A stretch of 64,000 bases of DNA from Muriicola jejuensis. GTDB taxonomy: Bacteria; Bacteroidota; Bacteroidia; Flavobacteriales; Flavobacteriaceae. A program made the translations under genes and the position numbers. Below, piece after piece: positions 9,266-18,014 of the stretch. Position 1 is the first letter of the stretch; each line of letters opens with the position of its first letter. The notes under the pieces were generated by a model, which made no database searches, had not been told where the DNA came from, and was given only the letters and a program-made list of their open reading frames with translations. The DNA lies in contig NZ_JAABOP010000004.1 of the NCBI RefSeq assembly GCF_010671595.1, forward strand, positions 62,001 through 126,000, read 5' to 3'.

Positions 9266-9967
9266 ATGTCATCCTCCTTAAAAAACAGCCTGATACTCCT
9301 GTTAATCCTTTTAGGAACCCATTCTTTAATCGGACAACCAAGTGCGATGGAGATGAGACAGCGCATGGTCAATGAACAGCTTAGGGGACGTGATATCACA
9401 AACAAAGCCACGCTCGAAGCCATGTCTGTGATTCCCAGGGAAGTCTTTGTTCCTCTTTCGCAAAGACCTTTTGCCTATGAGGACAGGCCTTTACCCATAG
9501 GGGAGGGACAGACCATTTCCCAGCCCTATATGGTAGCTTTTATGACACAGGCGCTAAGGCTAAAACCCACAGACAGGGTACTGGAGATAGGCACGGGTTC
9601 CGGGTATCAGGCTGCGGTACTTGCCCATATCGCGGACACTGTCTTTACTGTAGAGATCGTCCCATCACTGGCTAACAAAGCCTCCAGGATCTTAAGGGAA
9701 CTGAACCTGGAGAATGTACAGGTCCGGATAGGGGACGGGTATTTCGGATGGAAGGAGAAAGCCCCTTTCGACGCCATTATTGTGACGGCCGGTGCGGAAA
9801 GCATCCCTCCTGTATTGGTCGAACAACTGGCGGAGGACGGTATTATGATAATCCCTTTAGGCCCTCATAGAGGGGTGAGGCAACTCATCCGTCTGACCAA
9901 GAGCAAAGGCCGCATCAAGACTAGGTCTTTGATGGAGGTCCGTTTTGTTCCTTTCGTGAGGAACTAG
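9266..9967 (+). CDS. pcm: protein-L-isoaspartate O-methyltransferase with N-terminal signal sequence
   Basis: 233 residues from the ATG at 9266; an ATG-like frame extends to 9239, but the hydrophobic leader fits the later start. Pcm signatures are present: PREVFVPL, GEGQTISQPYMVAFMTQAL and the SAM-binding loop EIGTGSGYQAAVL. The enzyme methylates isoaspartyl residues in aged proteins so they can be repaired. Residues 8-22 form a hydrophobic segment ending in LIGQ, like the signal peptides of neighbouring secreted proteins, so export or membrane anchoring is likely. That is odd for a SAM-dependent enzyme. It follows the CocE-type hydrolase by about 56 bases and may share its transcript. Confidence 0.85.
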   Translation: MSSSLKNSLILLLILLGTHSLIGQPSAMEMRQRMVNEQLRGRDITNKATLEAMSVIPREVFVPLSQRPFAYEDRPLPIGEGQTISQPYMVAFMTQALRLKPTDRVLEIGTGSGYQAAVLAHIADTVFTVEIVPSLANKASRILRELNLENVQVRIGDGYFGWKEKAPFDAIIVTAGAESIPPVLVEQLAEDGIMIIPLGPHRGVRQLIRLTKSKGRIKTRSLMEVRFVPFVRN

Positions 9968-10231
9968 GGGAGGCTCTTACCCCTTGCGGATCCCTGCATC
10001 ACTCTATTCCTTTTTCTGGGTTTGAAACTATTATTACCCGGTAATATGGGCTATTATTTGTAGTTTTTAAACGGAAAAAATAGTAAATTACAAGGTGTAT
10101 TTTTTCATGGGAGCTAGAGTTGTGTTCTGCAGACTTTCGGCTTCCTGTCCGGCCGTCTTCAGGACACATTCCTATGTTCTATGGACAGCCTTTGAAAATC
10201 GATTTTAATTACGACCTAAATACTCAGCACT

Positions 10232-12343
10232 ATGAAAATATTCGACGATAAGCACATCAAAAATGTCGTTTTTGTGGGAGCCCACCAGAGTGGGAAGACC
10301 ACCTTGTCTGAAACTATGCTCTTTGAGGCAGGACTGATCAACAGAAGGGGTTCCGTAGAGAACAAGAACACGGTCTCGGATTACCACGACGTGGAACACG
10401 AAAGAGGGACCTCTGTATTCGCCACCCCATTGCATACCGAATGGCGGAATTACAAGATCAATATCATCGATACCCCCGGCCTGGACGATTTCGTAGGGGA
10501 GATCATTTCATCCATTCGCGTAGCCGACACCATTCTTACCGTGATTAACGCCCAGAACGGGGTGGAGATCGGTACTGAGATCATCTGGGATTACATAGAC
10601 CGCTATCAAAAACCAACGGTCTTCGTTGTGAACCAGATCGACCATTTAAATGCGAATTTCGACCACAGTTTCAAAAGTATTAAGAACCTGGTGGGGAACA
10701 ACGCAGTGCTGGTACAGTACCCGATGAAGATCGATGGGGCCCAATGCATCATCGATGTATTGAAAATGAAGTGCTATAAGTTCGGCCCGGAGGGCGGTAA
10801 ACCCGAAAAATTGCCGATCCCAGAGGATCAGCAAGAACGCGCCAATAGGCTGCACAATGAACTCGTGGAAAAAGCAGCGGAGAATGATGAGGCACTCATG
10901 GAACTTTTCTTCGACAAAGGAACCCTCAATGAAGATGAAATGAGGATGGGGATCAAAGCGGGAATGCTGAACCATGAATTGTTTCCTGTATTCTGTGTTT
11001 CGGCCCTGAATGATATGGGTAGTGGCCGACTCATGGGGTTCATCGACAATGTGGCTCCGGCCGCGGCAGACCTGAAGCAGGAACAATCCGTGGAAGGCAA
11101 GACGATTGAAAGGAAAAAAGAGGCGCCTACCGCCCTTTTCGTATTTAAGACCGTTTTTCAGCCCAGCCTGGGACAGATTACTTTCTTCAAGGTGAAATCC
11201 GGGGAAGTGAAGATCAATGACAAACTGGTCAATTCCCGTACAGGCGAAACCGAAGTGCTGAACCAGCTCTTTATAATGGACGGGAAGAACAGGGAGCCCG
11301 TAAATAAACTTACCGTTGGCGATATCGGGGCCAGTCTGAAATTAAAGTATACGGAAACCAATGACACCCTCTATGATGGTGATTCGCCCGTGACCATCAA
11401 ACCCATAGACTACCCGGAACCTCGCACCCGTCGGGCCGTATCCGCGAGTAAAAAACAGGAAGAGGAAAAACTGAGCGAAGCGCTCAAGAAAATCCACAGT
11501 CAGGATCCCACCGCCGTGGTAGAATATTCCTCCGAATTAAGGCAGATGATCCTGGGATGTCAGGGGGAACTTCACCTGGCGACGATCGACTGGAGCCTGA
11601 AGAATCACTATGGCATCGAAGCAGAATTTGAGGCGCCGAAGATCGCTTACCGGGAGACCATCCAACGGTCGTCATCATCCAGCTACAGGCACAAAAAGCA
11701 ATCCGGAGGGGCGGGACAATTTGCGGAGGTACACCTCAAAATAGAGCCCTGGAGTGAAGGCATGCCTGAACCGGTTGGATTCAATATCAGAGGCAAGGAG
11801 GAAATAGACCTCCCCTGGGGTGGTAAGCTCGTCTTCTACAACTGTATCGTAGGAGGGGTCATCGATACCCGCTTCCTGCCCTCCATCAGGAAGGGGATCC
11901 TGGAAGTAATGGAATCAGGACCTTTGACAGGCTCCTTTATCAGGGATGTCCGTGTAATGGTATACGATGGTAAGATGCACCCTGTAGATTCCAACGATAT
12001 CGCCTTTAAGATTGCCGGGGCGCATGCTTTTAAGGAAGCCTTTATGAATGCGAATCCCAAACTGCTGGAACCTGTGCAGGAAGTTACCGTCAGGGTGCCG
12101 GAAGAAACCGTGGGCAGTGTGATGACCGACCTGCAATCTAGGCGATCCATCATTCAGGGCATTGACAGTATCGATCATTTCCAGATCCTGAAATGCGCCG
12201 TACCCGAAGCAGAACTCTACAGGTATTCCACCGATTTGAGGTCCCTGACACAGGGAAAGGCCACCTTCAGAGCTGTATTTTCATCCTTTAAGGCCGTGCC
12301 AAACCACATTCAGGAAAACCTGGTAGGGTCCTACGATAAATAA
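10232..12343 (+). CDS. divergent elongation factor G (EF-G2 type)
   Basis: 703 residues covering all EF-G domains. The P-loop is GAHQSGKTT (16-24) instead of AHIDAGKTT, switch I is reduced to ERGTSV, switch II reads DTPGLDDF (residues 80-87) instead of DTPGHVDF, and G4 is NQID (134-137) instead of NKMD. The residue at the position of the catalytic histidine is therefore L84. Domain IV (residues about 470-600) and domain V are complete. EF-G drives mRNA-tRNA translocation, and Bacteroides EF-G2 is reported to support translocation without GTP hydrolysis during starvation. This gene is not in a ribosomal-protein operon, which fits a second, conditional copy. The 264-base upstream region holds no gene but has room for regulation. 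Confidence 0.87.
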   Translation: MKIFDDKHIKNVVFVGAHQSGKTTLSETMLFEAGLINRRGSVENKNTVSDYHDVEHERGTSVFATPLHTEWRNYKINIIDTPGLDDFVGEIISSIRVADTILTVINAQNGVEIGTEIIWDYIDRYQKPTVFVVNQIDHLNANFDHSFKSIKNLVGNNAVLVQYPMKIDGAQCIIDVLKMKCYKFGPEGGKPEKLPIPEDQQERANRLHNELVEKAAENDEALMELFFDKGTLNEDEMRMGIKAGMLNHELFPVFCVSALNDMGSGRLMGFIDNVAPAAADLKQEQSVEGKTIERKKEAPTALFVFKTVFQPSLGQITFFKVKSGEVKINDKLVNSRTGETEVLNQLFIMDGKNREPVNKLTVGDIGASLKLKYTETNDTLYDGDSPVTIKPIDYPEPRTRRAVSASKKQEEEKLSEALKKIHSQDPTAVVEYSSELRQMILGCQGELHLATIDWSLKNHYGIEAEFEAPKIAYRETIQRSSSSSYRHKKQSGGAGQFAEVHLKIEPWSEGMPEPVGFNIRGKEEIDLPWGGKLVFYNCIVGGVIDTRFLPSIRKGILEVMESGPLTGSFIRDVRVMVYDGKMHPVDSNDIAFKIAGAHAFKEAFMNANPKLLEPVQEVTVRVPEETVGSVMTDLQSRRSIIQGIDSIDHFQILKCAVPEAELYRYSTDLRSLTQGKATFRAVFSSFKAVPNHIQENLVGSYDK

Positions 12344-12396
12344 GGAGGCGCCTGACCACATAGAATCAGGCTGACCGGCTTTTGAACGCAGATAGC

Positions 12397-13872
12397 ATGG
12401 TGAATTCCAATGGCTACATAGATTTTCACTGTCATCCTTCTTTGAAACCCTTTGGAAAGAGTTTCAATACAAAACCCGTTGGACAAAACAGTGGGGATCG
12501 CAGGCGCAAAAGGAGTATCTGGCATTACGATCCGCCTTCCTTGTTCGATAAGGCACTGAATTATCTCAGTGGCCTGACCAAATTTTCCCAGTCTAATTTT
12601 ACAGCCCTTACCCTTGGGGGTGTGGAGGTAGTATGCGTTTCTCTCTATCCATTGGAAAAATGGTTCGTGCGCAACCGACTGAAGAACGAGGTCATACTGG
12701 ACCTGGCATCCAATTTTGCCCTGGGAATTGGGGCAAAACGCGTGGATCATATTCAGGCGTTTCAGGAATATTTTCCGGATCTACTGCTTCAGTACGAATA
12801 TTACAGGCAGCTGGATGGGAAGGAGTTCAGGATTAGCGGAAACCGGGTGCGCTACAAACTCGTACGCAACTGGGATGAGATCCTGGAGATCCGCAGGGAA
12901 GAGGATTCTTCCCGCATAAGAACCATTGCGGTTATCATCAGCATAGAGGGTCTTCATGTTCTCAACACCGGACTCAACAAGGAGCCTGGGGAAGCGGAGG
13001 TCTTGCAAAACCTGGATCAAATCAGATCCTGGGAGTATCCGCCTTTTTTTGTTACGGTGGCCCATCATTTCTGGAATCACCTCTGTGGACATGCTCCCAG
13101 CCTCTCTGGAGTGATCACAAAATTTACCGATCAGAAAGAAGGTCTCGAGACAGGATTTACCGCTTTAGGATGGAAGGTCCTGGAACGCATGCTGGATTCC
13201 TCCGGAGGGAAACGAATCATTCCGGATATCAAGCATATGAGTGCCAGGGCAAGGCAGGAGTATTACCAATTTCTGGAGAAGTCACCCTGGAAGGAGCAGA
13301 ACATCCCGATCATTATCAGTCACGGTGCTTGTAACGGCCTGAGATCCCATTCGGATCCGGTAATGGCTCATCCGGCCTCTGCTACCCCCCTAAACCAGGT
13401 CTCCATTAACTTTTATGACGAGGAACTCATCCGTCTCGTAAAATCCGGTGGCCTGATCGGTCTTCAGCTAGACGAAAGGCGGATCGCCAGCAAGGATACC
13501 CTGAAGGCTACCAAGAAATCAATCCTCCGCCACAAGATCATGCACTACCGCTCCGAATTGCTCTGGAATCAGGTCAGGCACATCCTGACCGTCCTGGATG
13601 CCGAAGGGCTCTTCGCCTGGGATTGCATGGCGATAGGCTCTGATTTTGACGGCATCATAGATTCACTGAATGGATTCTGGACGGCTGAAGAACTGCCCTT
13701 CCTGTCTGATTTTCTCGAGAGGCATGCATTTAATTACATGAAGGATGCCAAATTGAAGGTTCCCGAAAACAAGATCGAAGCTGATGAAATCGTTCAGCGT
13801 ATCTTTTCTGCCAACGGGAATAACTTTCTTTCGAAATTTTTCAGGCAATCCTTTCCGGGCGATAATCATTAA
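12397..13872 (+). CDS. membrane-dipeptidase-like (M19-type) metal hydrolase
   Basis: About 491 residues from the ATG at 12397; a TTG at 12382 would add five residues. Metal-site motifs of the renal dipeptidase/amidohydrolase fold are visible: DFHCHPS near residue 10, SIEGLHVL with the bridging glutamate near residue 188, HGACNGLRSHSDP near 308 and GSDFDGIID near 412. M19 enzymes cleave dipeptides with two zinc ions. The chain is longer than the usual 330-400 residues and lacks a signal peptide, so it is probably cytosolic. It follows EF-G2 by about 53 bases, so co-transcription with EF-G2 is possible. Confidence 0.75.
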   Translation: MVNSNGYIDFHCHPSLKPFGKSFNTKPVGQNSGDRRRKRSIWHYDPPSLFDKALNYLSGLTKFSQSNFTALTLGGVEVVCVSLYPLEKWFVRNRLKNEVILDLASNFALGIGAKRVDHIQAFQEYFPDLLLQYEYYRQLDGKEFRISGNRVRYKLVRNWDEILEIRREEDSSRIRTIAVIISIEGLHVLNTGLNKEPGEAEVLQNLDQIRSWEYPPFFVTVAHHFWNHLCGHAPSLSGVITKFTDQKEGLETGFTALGWKVLERMLDSSGGKRIIPDIKHMSARARQEYYQFLEKSPWKEQNIPIIISHGACNGLRSHSDPVMAHPASATPLNQVSINFYDEELIRLVKSGGLIGLQLDERRIASKDTLKATKKSILRHKIMHYRSELLWNQVRHILTVLDAEGLFAWDCMAIGSDFDGIIDSLNGFWTAEELPFLSDFLERHAFNYMKDAKLKVPENKIEADEIVQRIFSANGNNFLSKFFRQSFPGDNH

Positions 13873-13934
13873 ATAGCAACCGGATTCAGCGGATACGCCG
13901 ATTTTTGCTAACTTACCTGGAAATCATATAAGCT

Positions 13935-14300
13935 ATGGAAATTATTATCAAGGTGCTCCAGGGCATAGTAGGGCTGAGCATTTTAAATGTTTGGTTGATC
14001 CAATACAACAAACCAACACGCTGGAGGGGTGGTGACGCAAAGACCATTCTGGAGGAATTCAAAGCGTACGGTCTTCCGGCCTGGTTTTGCTACGTAGTGG
14101 GCACCCTTAAAGTCGTCCTGGCAATTATGTTGATCACCGCGATCTGGTACCCCGACCTGAAGTTAGCGGCAGCTTCCGGACTCGCCCTTCTTCTGGCAGG
14201 CTCAGTCTCCATGCATTTTAAGATTAACGATCCCATTATCAAATCTTTTCCGGCCTCATTATTTCTGGCCATGTGCATCATCATTATTTTCTACGGTTAG
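13935..14300 (+). CDS. DoxX-like four-helix membrane protein
   Basis: 121 residues with four hydrophobic segments at about 3-20, 52-72, 80-98 and 103-120, and the DoxX-like pattern of a short soluble loop (ILEEFKAYGLPAW) between helices one and two. DoxX relatives are linked to quinone or thiosulfate redox chemistry in some archaea, but most bacterial members have no assigned function. Its stop overlaps the stop of the opposite-strand gene by four bases (14297-14300). Confidence 0.7.
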   Translation: MEIIIKVLQGIVGLSILNVWLIQYNKPTRWRGGDAKTILEEFKAYGLPAWFCYVVGTLKVVLAIMLITAIWYPDLKLAAASGLALLLAGSVSMHFKINDPIIKSFPASLFLAMCIIIIFYG

Positions 14301-14659
14301 GCTCCGCCTGCCTGCGTCTCTTCCAGGAGACTGAAGAAAAGGTAGGCACAGGCTGTGGCATAGAACAGTGCCGGCAAAAGAGCTGGCCAGGGGTCACTTA
14401 TTTTCAGGCGGACACCCACCCCGAGAAGCATCAGGAGTGTCAGCCCCGCCAAGGCGAACAAGGCAAGAAGTGGGCTGTACATCAACCCTGCGAGAAGCCC
14501 GGCACTTCCGGCCAATTGTAGCACTCCGGTTAGGCGTCTCTGATCTTGCAGGCCGTAGCGCTCGAATTCCCGCTTCATCCTGGGAGCAAACAGGCAACTC
14601 ATCCCGAAAAACAGGAAAGAGAAGACCAGAAAGAAGCTGAGTAGATCGAGGAGTTTCAT
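14297..14659 (-). CDS. DoxX-like membrane protein (convergent partner)
   Basis: 120 residues with four hydrophobic segments. The N-terminus LLSFFLVFSFLFFGMSCLF is followed by FERYGLQDQRRLTGVLQLAG, the typical DoxX-like helix-loop pattern. It is the same size as the gene it meets head-on, and the two may be distant relatives. The last codons overlap those of the neighbour, leaving no room for a terminator between them. Function is unknown. Confidence 0.65.
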   Translation of the reverse strand: MKLLDLLSFFLVFSFLFFGMSCLFAPRMKREFERYGLQDQRRLTGVLQLAGSAGLLAGLMYSPLLALFALAGLTLLMLLGVGVRLKISDPWPALLPALFYATACAYLFFSLLEETQAGGA

Positions 14660-14765
14660 TTATTTTGGTAAAAAGATTGAAACAGAAGGTTAAAGATACC
14701 CTTTTCTGAACGATGCCTGGGCGAAGCGTATGACATTACATAAGTGACAGGAGTCTGGAATTTCC

Positions 14766-14773
14766 TATTTTTG
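14766..14773 (+). promoter_or_regulatory. -7 element TATTTTTG before the FAD oxidoreductase
   Basis: An exact match to the Bacteroidota consensus TAnnTTTG ends four bases before the ATG at 14778. Transcription would start at or next to the start codon, so the mRNA may be leaderless. No clear -33 TTTG is seen. Confidence 0.5.
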
Positions 14774-14777
14774 GAAC

Positions 14778-16028
14778 ATGTTAAAAAACAATGCGAAGAT
14801 CTCTATTGTAGGGGCCGGACTCAGCGGTCTCGCTGCTGCAATAAACCTCGAAAAAGCAGGCTTCAGCCCGGTAATCTATGAGGCGACCTCGGAGGTAGGA
14901 GGAAGGGTGAAAACAGACCTGGTGGAGGGCTATCAGCTAGACCACGGATTCCAGGTGATGCTGGACGCCTATCCGAAGGCGAAGGAATATTTTGATTACA
15001 GCACTTTGGATTTGCAAAGGCTTTTGCCGGGAGCAATCATATACAGTGAGGGCAGGGAGTATACTCTTGGGGATCCAAGCCGGTATTTTCCTTTCCTGCT
15101 TCCCACCGTGGAGTCGGGCATTGCAAGCCTGCGCGATATGTACCTGATGTGGAAGCTGCACAGGGAACTGCAATCGACGAGCATTGAGGCGATCTTTGAA
15201 TTACCGGAAATGTCCACCCTTGATTTCCTGAATAAAAGAGGGTTTTCCCAAAAACTCCTGCGTAATTTTTTTAAACCCTTTTTCTCTGGCATTTTTCTGG
15301 AGCCCGACCTCTCTACCTCTAGCAGGATGTTCTGCTTCGTTTTCAAAATGTTCGGCCAGGGGAATGCTGTGATCCCAAAGGGCGGGATGTCGGCTCTGCC
15401 CGAACAGTTATTGCAAAAGCTTCAAAAAACGGTGATTCACTACAATACCCCTGTAAAGAAAATAGAGGAAGGAAAGATCACATTAAAGGACGGAAAGGAA
15501 ATTGTGACAGATCTGGTGCTGATCGCTACGGATGATCAAAGTCTGATCCCCAGTGCTAGGCAGGTCCCTGTGCGCTGGCATGGATGCGACACCCTGTATT
15601 TTGAAACGGAAAAGAGGAGCATTCCCAAGCCGCTAATTGGCTTGGTCGCAAAGGAAGGGTCCCTGATCAACAACCTGTTTTATCCTACGAGTATATCGAC
15701 TACTAGCAGGGGGAAAAAAGAATTGCTTTCCGTCACTGTGGTCAGGGATCACGACCTCGAGGAGGGTGTCTTGATAGAAAAAATAAAAGAAGAGCTGAAG
15801 GCGGTTTGCCGTGTTGAGAACCCCCGGTTCCTAAAGAAGTACCGGATTAATAAGGCCCTTCCACGCATCAATTCCTTAAAAGCTTCCTGGGATGAAGATA
15901 TGGGTAAGATTGGGAATACGATCTTCCTCGCCGGTGACTACCTGTTGTACGGCTCATCCAATGCTGCCCTCCTCAGTGGGGAAAAGGCCGCCCAGGCCAT
16001 AATTAGACAACTGAGTTCCGTAAAATAA
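14778..16028 (+). CDS. NAD(P)/FAD-dependent amine-oxidase-like oxidoreductase
   Basis: 416 residues. The dinucleotide-binding motif IVGAGLSGLAAAINLEKAG at 10-28 is followed by E...GGRVKTD near residue 45, the hallmark of the flavin amine oxidase / protoporphyrinogen oxidase / phytoene desaturase superfamily. The C-terminal FAD motif is FLAGDYLLYGSSNAALLSG. The substrate is not evident; carotenoid, haem or amine substrates are all possible. The gene stands alone between its own promoter and a bidirectional terminator. Confidence 0.8.
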   Translation: MLKNNAKISIVGAGLSGLAAAINLEKAGFSPVIYEATSEVGGRVKTDLVEGYQLDHGFQVMLDAYPKAKEYFDYSTLDLQRLLPGAIIYSEGREYTLGDPSRYFPFLLPTVESGIASLRDMYLMWKLHRELQSTSIEAIFELPEMSTLDFLNKRGFSQKLLRNFFKPFFSGIFLEPDLSTSSRMFCFVFKMFGQGNAVIPKGGMSALPEQLLQKLQKTVIHYNTPVKKIEEGKITLKDGKEIVTDLVLIATDDQSLIPSARQVPVRWHGCDTLYFETEKRSIPKPLIGLVAKEGSLINNLFYPTSISTTSRGKKELLSVTVVRDHDLEEGVLIEKIKEELKAVCRVENPRFLKKYRINKALPRINSLKASWDEDMGKIGNTIFLAGDYLLYGSSNAALLSGEKAAQAIIRQLSSVK

Positions 16029-16052
16029 AAAACCGCCTATGAGGCGGTTTTC
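16029..16052. terminator. bidirectional terminator
   Basis: AACCGCCT (16031-16038) pairs with AGGCGGTT (16042-16049) around a three-base loop, with A-run on the left and T-run on the right. It can end both the FAD oxidoreductase transcript and the convergent fasciclin transcript. Confidence 0.8.
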
Positions 16053-16073
16053 CATACAATGAGTCAGTAACTC

Positions 16074-16664
16074 TTATCCAGCCGGCATAATTACAGCGTC
16101 GATTGCGTGAATGACCCCATTGGACGCAGGCACATCAGCCATAATGACCAGACTTGCATTTCCTTTGGCATCAACGAGTTTTACGCTTTCTCCCTCCAGG
16201 GACAGGGTGATCTTGTCTCCCTGCACAGTTTCTACAACAAAGGATCCGCCATTACTATTAATAGCCTCTATGACAGCGGATGCCGGAAATTTACCGGCTA
16301 CCACGTGGTAGGTGAGCAAGTTGATCAGAGCCGACTTATTCTCAGATTGAAGCAGGCTTTCAACCGTACCTTCGGGAAGTTTTGCAAAACTCTCATTGGT
16401 CGGGGCAAAAACGGTAAAAGGCCCTTCACTGCTAAGGGTTCCGACCAGATCCGCTGCCTGCACTGCGACAACCAGGGTGCTGAAACTCTCATTTCCACTG
16501 GCCACCCCTACAATGGTTTCTAGGGCCACTTCCTCCTCCTGAGAGCCATAGGCTTCAGACATTTCCGTTTCAACGGCTTCTTCCGCACTTTCTTTTTCCT
16601 TGTTGGATTGCCCGCAGGATGCGAGCATCAGGCCCGTTAGTAATAATACATGTAATACTTTCAT
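16074..16664 (-). CDS. fasciclin-domain lipoprotein
   Basis: 196 residues. A lipoprotein signal (lipobox LASC at residues 15-18) is followed by a Glu-rich linker and one fasciclin (FAS1) domain from about residue 48. FAS1 landmarks are FTVFAPTNESFAKLP and LLTYHVVAGK, ending with GVIHAIDAVIMP. FAS1 domains mediate surface adhesion or protein contacts. The mature protein should be anchored to the outer or cytoplasmic membrane. It is divergent from the Old Yellow Enzyme gene across a 177-base region. Confidence 0.9.
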   Translation of the reverse strand: MKVLHVLLLTGLMLASCGQSNKEKESAEEAVETEMSEAYGSQEEEVALETIVGVASGNESFSTLVVAVQAADLVGTLSSEGPFTVFAPTNESFAKLPEGTVESLLQSENKSALINLLTYHVVAGKFPASAVIEAINSNGGSFVVETVQGDKITLSLEGESVKLVDAKGNASLVIMADVPASNGVIHAIDAVIMPAG

Positions 16665-16841
16665 CGCAATAGTTTTTAAGTTAGCAGTGAAGATAGGGAT
16701 AAGAAGAACGCAGAGTTCCTAGTATTTGTTTAAATATATTTCCTAAAAGTTAAACATAAACTAAAGTAGAAGTTTCATGACCCTTTATTCACAAATTTTC
16801 TTTTCTTTTTAAGAAATCACTAAAAACATAGCTAAAACAAT

Positions 16842-17960
16842 ATGGAAAAAAGACAGCACTTACTTCAACCACTTCAAATGGGTCCAATTTCATTGCCGAA
16901 CAGGGTCGTCATGGCTCCGATGACGCGCAGCAGGGCAGCCAATGATGAGAATAAGGCCACAGCGGATCTTCAGGGCCGGTATTACGCCCAGAGAGCTTCT
17001 GCGGGTCTGATCATCACCGAAGGCTCCCAGGTTTCTGAAAGGGCAGTGGGCTATATCAATACTCCCGGTATTCATTCCCGGGTCCAGGTGGAAGGCTGGA
17101 AGGAAGTCACAAAAAAAGTGCACGAGGCCGGAGGACGTATTTTTGTACAACTATGGCATGTGGGCAGGATGTCGCATCCGGATTTCCACAATGGAGAGCA
17201 TCCCCTGGCACCGTCGGCCATCAATCCCCATGAGAAATCCTATACTCCTGAGGGCTTTAAGGAAACCGTAACTCCCAAGGAGATGTCCTTGGAGGAGATC
17301 CAGCAAACGATAGCCGATTTTCGATTGGCAGCGAAAAATGCGGTTGAAGCCGGCTTTGACGGGGTAGAGATCCACGCCTCCAATGGTTACCTCTTCCATC
17401 AGTTCTTCAACAGGACAAGTAACCGCAGGACAGATGCCTATGGGGGAACCAGAGAGAAACGGGCACGCTTTCTTTTCGATGTCCTGGATGCCGTAAAAAA
17501 AGAGATCCCGGAGAACAGGATCGGTATCAGGCTCAACCCATCCCTCCACGGTTCTTTTGGCATGACTCTCGATGAGGAAACCATTCCTACCTTCGATTAC
17601 ATCGTTGATAAACTCAATGAGTACAACCTGGCTTATCTGCATCTCTCCGAGCCTTTTACGGACGTATCCGATATTCCACATGCCGAGCCGGAAATCGCTA
17701 AGCACTATCGTCCTCTTTACAAAGGCGTGCTGATGATCAATAACGGTTTTGATCGCGCATCCGGAAATGCCATACTTGAAGAAGGCCTTGCAGACCTTGT
17801 GGCATTCGGGAAGCCTTATATCTCCAATCCGGATCTGGTGGAGCGTTTTGAACAGGATGTGCCTCTCACGGATTGGGACCAGGACACTTTTTATACTCCA
17901 GGGAAAGAAGGGTATCTCGATTATAAGAAAAAAACTGCAGAGGCCAGCACCCAGGATTAA
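16842..17960 (+). CDS. Old Yellow Enzyme-family NADH:flavin oxidoreductase / alkene reductase
   Basis: 372 residues, full length for the family. FMN/active-site motifs are NRVVMAPMTRSRA near residue 20, LWHVGRMSHPD near 104 and the substrate-binding HxxN in IHASNGYLFHQFF near 181, with FGKPYISNPDLVERF near the end. These enzymes reduce activated C=C bonds, nitro compounds or quinones using NAD(P)H. It leads a group with a dienelactone hydrolase and an OsmC protein, suggesting detoxification of electrophiles or peroxides. Confidence 0.9.
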   Translation: MEKRQHLLQPLQMGPISLPNRVVMAPMTRSRAANDENKATADLQGRYYAQRASAGLIITEGSQVSERAVGYINTPGIHSRVQVEGWKEVTKKVHEAGGRIFVQLWHVGRMSHPDFHNGEHPLAPSAINPHEKSYTPEGFKETVTPKEMSLEEIQQTIADFRLAAKNAVEAGFDGVEIHASNGYLFHQFFNRTSNRRTDAYGGTREKRARFLFDVLDAVKKEIPENRIGIRLNPSLHGSFGMTLDEETIPTFDYIVDKLNEYNLAYLHLSEPFTDVSDIPHAEPEIAKHYRPLYKGVLMINNGFDRASGNAILEEGLADLVAFGKPYISNPDLVERFEQDVPLTDWDQDTFYTPGKEGYLDYKKKTAEASTQD

Positions 17961-18014
17961 TCCCCTTCTTCGTATTTTAGTATGCGCGTAACACAACCTT
18001 TAAAAATTGAGTTT

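Noticed and set aside
10108-10209. 33-codon frame upstream of EF-G2
   Set aside because: Too short, no signal or membrane feature and no conserved-looking pattern; likely chance.
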